Notes under the pieces: generated by a model | The model's database searches: none | What the model saw: only the letters and a program-made list of their open reading frames with translations | Told to the model about the DNA's origin: nothing | Position numbers and translations under genes: made by a program | In this document: one piece after another, positions 59,977-64,000 of the stretch | Position numbering within the stretch: the stretch's first letter is position 1 | Layout: the number at the start of each line of letters is the position of its first letter | DNA from: Hippopus hippopus | Lineage: Eukaryota; Mollusca; Bivalvia; Cardiida; Cardiidae | Reading direction: 5' to 3' | Assembly: GCA_946811185.2 (NCBI GenBank) | Contig: OX328111.1 | Span: forward strand, 45,000,388 to 45,064,387 | DNA: 64,000 nucleotides

Positions 59977-61524
59977 AAAAACTAGACTGGCAACTCTGTC
60001 AGTAGCAACTGCCTCCTACTGCATAACTCAAAAATAACTATGTTTTTACTTTGTGTCTATTCATACGGTGACGAGTAGCCCAGTTTCGATGACTACCGAC
60101 TCATACGTGCCATTTACGCACCTGCGAAAAACACGAAAAATTGACTTACAGCACTTACAAAAGCAACTGATAGCTGTTGCCTAAGTCGAATATGGCAAAT
60201 CAATTTTTCCCTTTTCTCGGGCCGTTTAACTGGTTTTGATGGCTATTCCACACATACGTGATTGGTACGTGCTGCGGGAAAGCTTAAAATCAACTTGCGA
60301 GTCTTTCGGAGGCAACCGATACCTGTTGCAGAAATCAAAGAAAGGGAACCAAATTATTCCCTTTTCCTTTACTGGGGCCATTCTATGAAAGCATTAAATC
60401 CATTCTGGTGACTGTGTAAGTCATAAGTTGATTGTGTGTTTTCGCACGTACATCACCATTAAGCGCCGCGCAAATTCATAAAAAAAGGACTCGGAACACT
60501 TTCTGTAGCAGACGACACTTGTTGCAAAAGTCAAACAAATGGAACCAGGCTTTTCCTTTTCTCTCACTTGTGCCACAGAAATAAGGAATTGGTTTTGCTT
60601 TTTACCCCTCACATACAGCACCATTAACCGCTACAGGAAAACTTGAAGTCGACTTGAGACGCCTTCGGAAGCAACCGCTCCTGTTGCATGAACTTTTGAG
60701 GAAAAAGAAAACAGACTTTTTCCCAGACCTTTTCTCTTAAAAACATACAACATGAATTCATTTTGACAACTACCCGCTTGTACCTGGTAGTTTTACATGC
60801 CGTGCCGAAACAGCCACGCGCGCCATTTGCGCGCACGCAAAGACGTAAAAGATGTAACGTGATACCCAAATTTTCCCATCAGAAACTCTTATTCATGTTT
60901 GAAGTATGTAGAAATTGGGCAATAAAATACAACTACATGTAAGAATAACTAATAATAGAAATGAAAAAAAAAAACAAAAAAAAAATAAAAATAAAATAAA
61001 TAAAATGGCAAGGCTGAGGATCGAACATTTGACCATCAGGACCTAAAAATGTAAGTGGGCAGCGGTCTGACCCACTGCACTATACAAGCACTTGAATATG
61101 ACCTGAAAAATTAACCTATATATATACTAGCCCCCTAACCCCTCCCACAGGGTGACGTCACAGGATTTCCAAGATGGCGCCCAAAATGGCGCCTAAAATG
61201 AACCCAATCATAACAGAGAACAAAAAAACGGCAAACAAGTGGATTTAATGTCTTCTTTAAAGGCTGATATGTAGTCCTAGGCAAAGTGCTATGCATGCAC
61301 CATCCACACATGCCAGAATTCGCCGACAATGGGCGAAAATTTAAGAAAACAGAGTAGCAGAAGACCTTGTAGTGGTGGTTTTCAAGCACCTACCCAGGGT
61401 TCACTCCCCTTGATTCGATTTGCTTTTCTAGTTGAGGCCAGCTTCCATGCTGCACACTGATACATTCAATATGCTAAGATGATCAGTGGACAGTGAGAAA
61501 CAGAAAATAGTGTCACAAGTGAAT
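59977..61524. repeat. Satellite unit U40
   Basis: 1548 bp. CRE at 61152-61161. Shares GGAATTGGTTTTGC, AAAACAGAC and a C-interrupted A-tract with U27. Private: GACTGTGTAAG near 60411, GATTGTGTG near 60431, GCGCAAATTCAT near 60467, CTGGTAGTTTTACATGCC near 60785, CACAGGGTGACG near 61146. Confidence 0.97.
61007..61089 (-). ncRNA. tRNA-like element of U40
   Basis: Both boxes intact, GG loop form, AATGTAAGTGGG variant as in U34. Confidence 0.5.
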
Positions 61525-63066
61525 AAAAACTAGAATGGCAACTCTGTCAGTAGCAACTGCCTCCTACTGCATAACTCAAAAATAACTATGTTTTTACTTT
61601 GTGTCTATTCATACGGTGACGAGTAGCCCAGTTTCGATGACTACCGACTCATACGTGCCATTTACGCACCTGCAAAAAACAAGAAAAATTGACTTACAGC
61701 ACTTACAAAAGCAACTGATAGCTGTTGCCTAAGTCGAATATGGCAAATCAATTTTTCCCTTTTCTCGGGCCGTTTAACTGGTTTTGATGGCTATTCCACA
61801 CATACGTGATTGGTACGTGCTGCGGGAAAGCTTAAAATCAACTCGCGAGTCTTTCGGAGGCAACCGATACCTGTTGCAGAAATCAAAGAAAGGGAACCAA
61901 ATTATTCACTTTTCCTTTACTGGGGCCATTCTATGAAAGCATTAAATCCATTCTGGTGACCGTGTAAGTCATAAGTTGATTTTGTGTTTTCGCACGTACA
62001 TCACCATTAAGCGCCGCGCGAAATCATAAAAAAAGGACTCGGAACACTTTCTGTAGCAGACGACACTTGTTGCAAAAGTCAAACAAATGGAACCAGGCTT
62101 TTCCTTTTCTCTCACTTGTGCCACAGAAATAAGGAATCGGTTTCGCTTTTTACCCCTCACATACAGCACCATTAACCGCTACAGGAAAACTTGAAGTCGA
62201 CTTGAGACGCCTTCGGAAGCAACCGCTCCTGTTGCATGAACTTTTGAGGAAAAAGAAAACTGACTTTTTCCCAGACCTTTTCTCTTAAAAACATACAACA
62301 TGAATTCATTTTGACAACTACCCGCTTGTACCTGGCAGTTTTACGTGCCGTGCCGACACAGCCACGCACGCCATTTGCGCACACGCAAAGATGTAAAAGA
62401 TGTAACGTGATACCCAAATTTTCCCATCAGAAACTCTTATTCATGTTTGAAGTATGTAGAAATTGGGCAATAAAATACAACTACATGTAAGAATAACTAA
62501 TAATAGAAATGAAAAAAAAAAATAAAAAAAAAAAAAAATAAATAAAATGGCAAGGCTGAGGATCGAACATTTGACCATCAGGACCTAAAAATGCAAGTGG
62601 GCAGCGGTCTGACCCACTGCACTATACAAGCACTTGAATATGACCTGAAAAATTAACCTATATATATACTAGCCCCCTAACCCCTCCCACAAGGTGACGT
62701 CACAGGATTTCCAAGATGGCGCCCAAAATGGCGCCTAAAATGAACCCAATCATAACAGAGAACAAAAAAACGGCAAACAAGTGGATTTAATGTCTTCTTT
62801 AAAGGCTGATATGTAGTCCTAGGCAAAGTGCTATGCATGCACCATCCACACATGCCAGAATTCGCCGACAATGGGCGAAAATTTAAGAAAACAGAGTAGC
62901 AGAAGACCTTGTAGTGGTGGTTTTCAAGCACCTACCCAGGGTTCACTCCCCTTGATTCGATTTGCTTTTCTAGTTGAGGCCAGCTTCCATGCTGCACACT
63001 GATACATTCAATATGCTAAGATGATCAGTGGACAGTGAGAAACAGAAAATAGTGTCACAAGTGAAT
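61525..63066. repeat. Satellite unit U41
   Basis: 1542 bp. CRE at 62694-62703. Marks: CTAGAATGGC near 61531, CAAAAATAACTATG near 61578 as in U34 and U40, CTGCAAAAAACAAG near 61670, CGACACAGCCACGCACGCC near 62353, AAAGATGTAAAAG near 62386 (CpG loss). Confidence 0.97.
62549..62631 (-). ncRNA. tRNA-like element of U41
   Basis: Both boxes intact, GG loop form, four-T terminator present. Confidence 0.5.
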
Positions 63067-64000
63067 AAAAACTAGACTGGCAACTCTGTCAGTAGCAACT
63101 GCCTCCTACTGCATAACTCAAAAAGAACTATGTTTTTACTTTGTGTCTAGTCATACGGTGACGAGTAGCCCAGTTTCGATGACTACCGACTCATACGTGC
63201 CATTTACGCACCTGCGAAAAACACGAAAAATTGACTTACAGCACTTACAAAAGCAACTGATAGCTGTTGCCTAAGTCGAATATGGCAAATCAATTTTTCC
63301 CTTTTCTCGGGCCGTTTAACTGGTTTTGATGGCTATTCCACACATACGTGATTGGTACGTGCTGCGGGAAAGCTTAAAATCAACTCGCGAGTCTTTCGGA
63401 GGCAACCGATACCTGTTGCAGAAATCAAAGAAAGGGAACCAAATTATTCACTTTTCCTTTACTGGGGCCATTCTATGAAAGCATTAAATCCATTCTGGTG
63501 ACCGTGTAAGTCATAAGTTGATTTTGTGTTTTCGCACGTACATCACCATTAAGCGGCGCGCAAAATCATAAAAAAAGGACTCGGAACACTTTCTGTAGCA
63601 GACGACACTTGTTGCAAAAGTCAAACAAATGGAACCAGGCTTTTCCTTTTCTCTCACTTGTGCCACAGAAATAAGGAATCGGTTTCGCTTTTTACCCCTC
63701 ACATACAGCACCATTAACCGCTACAGGAAAACTTGAAGTCGACTTGAGACGCCTTCGGAAGCAACCGCTCCTGTTGCATGAACTTTTGAGGAAAAAGAAA
63801 ACTGACTTTTTCCCAGACCTTTTCTCTTAAAAACATACAACATGAATTCATTTTGACAACTACCCGCTTGTACCTGGCAGTTTTACGTGCCGTGTCGAAA
63901 CAGCCACACGCACCTTTTGCGCGCACGCAAAGACGTAAAAGATGTAACATGATACCCAAATTTTCCCATCAGAAACTCTTATTCATGTTTGAAGTATGTA
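63067..64000. repeat. Satellite unit U42 (partial, cut by the window end)
   Basis: First 934 bp only. Matches U39 in all its private marks (GTCTAGTCAT, GCGGCGCGCAAAATC, CGTGTCGAAACAGCC, CACGCACCTTTTGC, GTAACATGATAC). The region that is deleted in U39 lies beyond the window, so whether U42 shares the deletion is unknown. Confidence 0.97.

Larger units (their letters stand above)
1..64000. repeat. Satellite array of ~1.53 kb monomers, 41 full units plus one partial
   Basis: The same sequence recurs head to tail from the first to the last base. Landmarks such as the CRE palindrome GTGACGTCAC, the TATA run and the A-tract recur every 1465-1554 bp. All units share one orientation and no foreign insertion interrupts them. 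Copies differ by scattered substitutions, A-tract length and a few small indels, so the array is young or actively homogenised. Neither end of the array lies in the window, so its full size and chromosomal setting are unknown. Monomers this long are unusual next to typical satellites of about 170 bp. Known tandem gene arrays such as 5S rRNA or snRNA repeats have comparable unit sizes, but no such gene was recognised. Confidence 0.99.

Noticed and set aside
1..64000. CRISPR array, rDNA, snRNA or histone gene cluster
   Set aside because: The repeat is 1.5 kb without unique spacers, and no rRNA, 5S, snRNA or histone sequence was recognised in the unit.

Overview
The whole 64 kb window is one head-to-tail satellite array. 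A unit of about 1.53 kb is repeated 41 complete times plus a 934 bp partial 42nd copy (unit starts at 1, 1535, 3069, 4604, 6135 ... 63067). No non-repetitive flank is present and I find no convincing protein-coding gene. Long monomers, higher-order blocks, a poly(A)/AAAT tract and a tRNA-derived Pol III-type element with TATA, CRE and YY1-like motifs all point to a eukaryotic, probably metazoan, nuclear genome. I cannot name the species. Below, U1 to U42 are the units in order.

Anatomy of one unit (U1 coordinates). Positions 1-900 are built from diverged internal sub-repeats of roughly 150-195 bp whose best cores start near 187, 336, 532 and 695. A CpG-rich inverted repeat lies at 842-858. 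Then come an AATAAA at 945-950, an A-tract at 988-1015, and an 83 bp tRNA-like element on the minus strand (1017-1099) with consensus A box (1081-1092) and B box (1028-1036). Upstream of that element, read on the minus strand, lie a TATA run (1127-1136), a GC-rich box (1141-1156), a perfect CRE palindrome (1162-1171) and two YY1-like sites (1179-1203). Downstream of it, the A-tract reads as a T-run, the usual Pol III terminator. Positions 1204-1534 are a well conserved AT-rich stretch with no recognisable feature.

Regional layout. U1-U13 (1-19930) have a pure A-tract. Their lengths equal 1506 plus the A-run length, and they form a tetramer A-B-C-D (U1-U4), repeated as U5-U8 and followed by further C-D pairs. 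U14-U30 have interrupted A-tracts with G or T and AAAT repeats, and include a duplicated block of about 4.63 kb (around 24.5-28.4 kb and 29.2-33.0 kb) and a dimer pattern in U24-U27. U31 is a private, diverged unit. U32-U42 carry A-tracts interrupted by T or C; U39 has lost the A-tract and the B-box half of the tRNA-like element.

The most interesting candidate is the repeated minus-strand cassette CRE / GC box / TATA / A-box and B-box RNA / T-run. Its order resembles that of Pol III genes with mixed upstream and internal promoters, such as vault RNA and 7SL RNA. If active, the array would be a bank of about 40 small-RNA genes carried in a satellite. Transcription is an inference; the sequence shows only the promoter-like arrangement.
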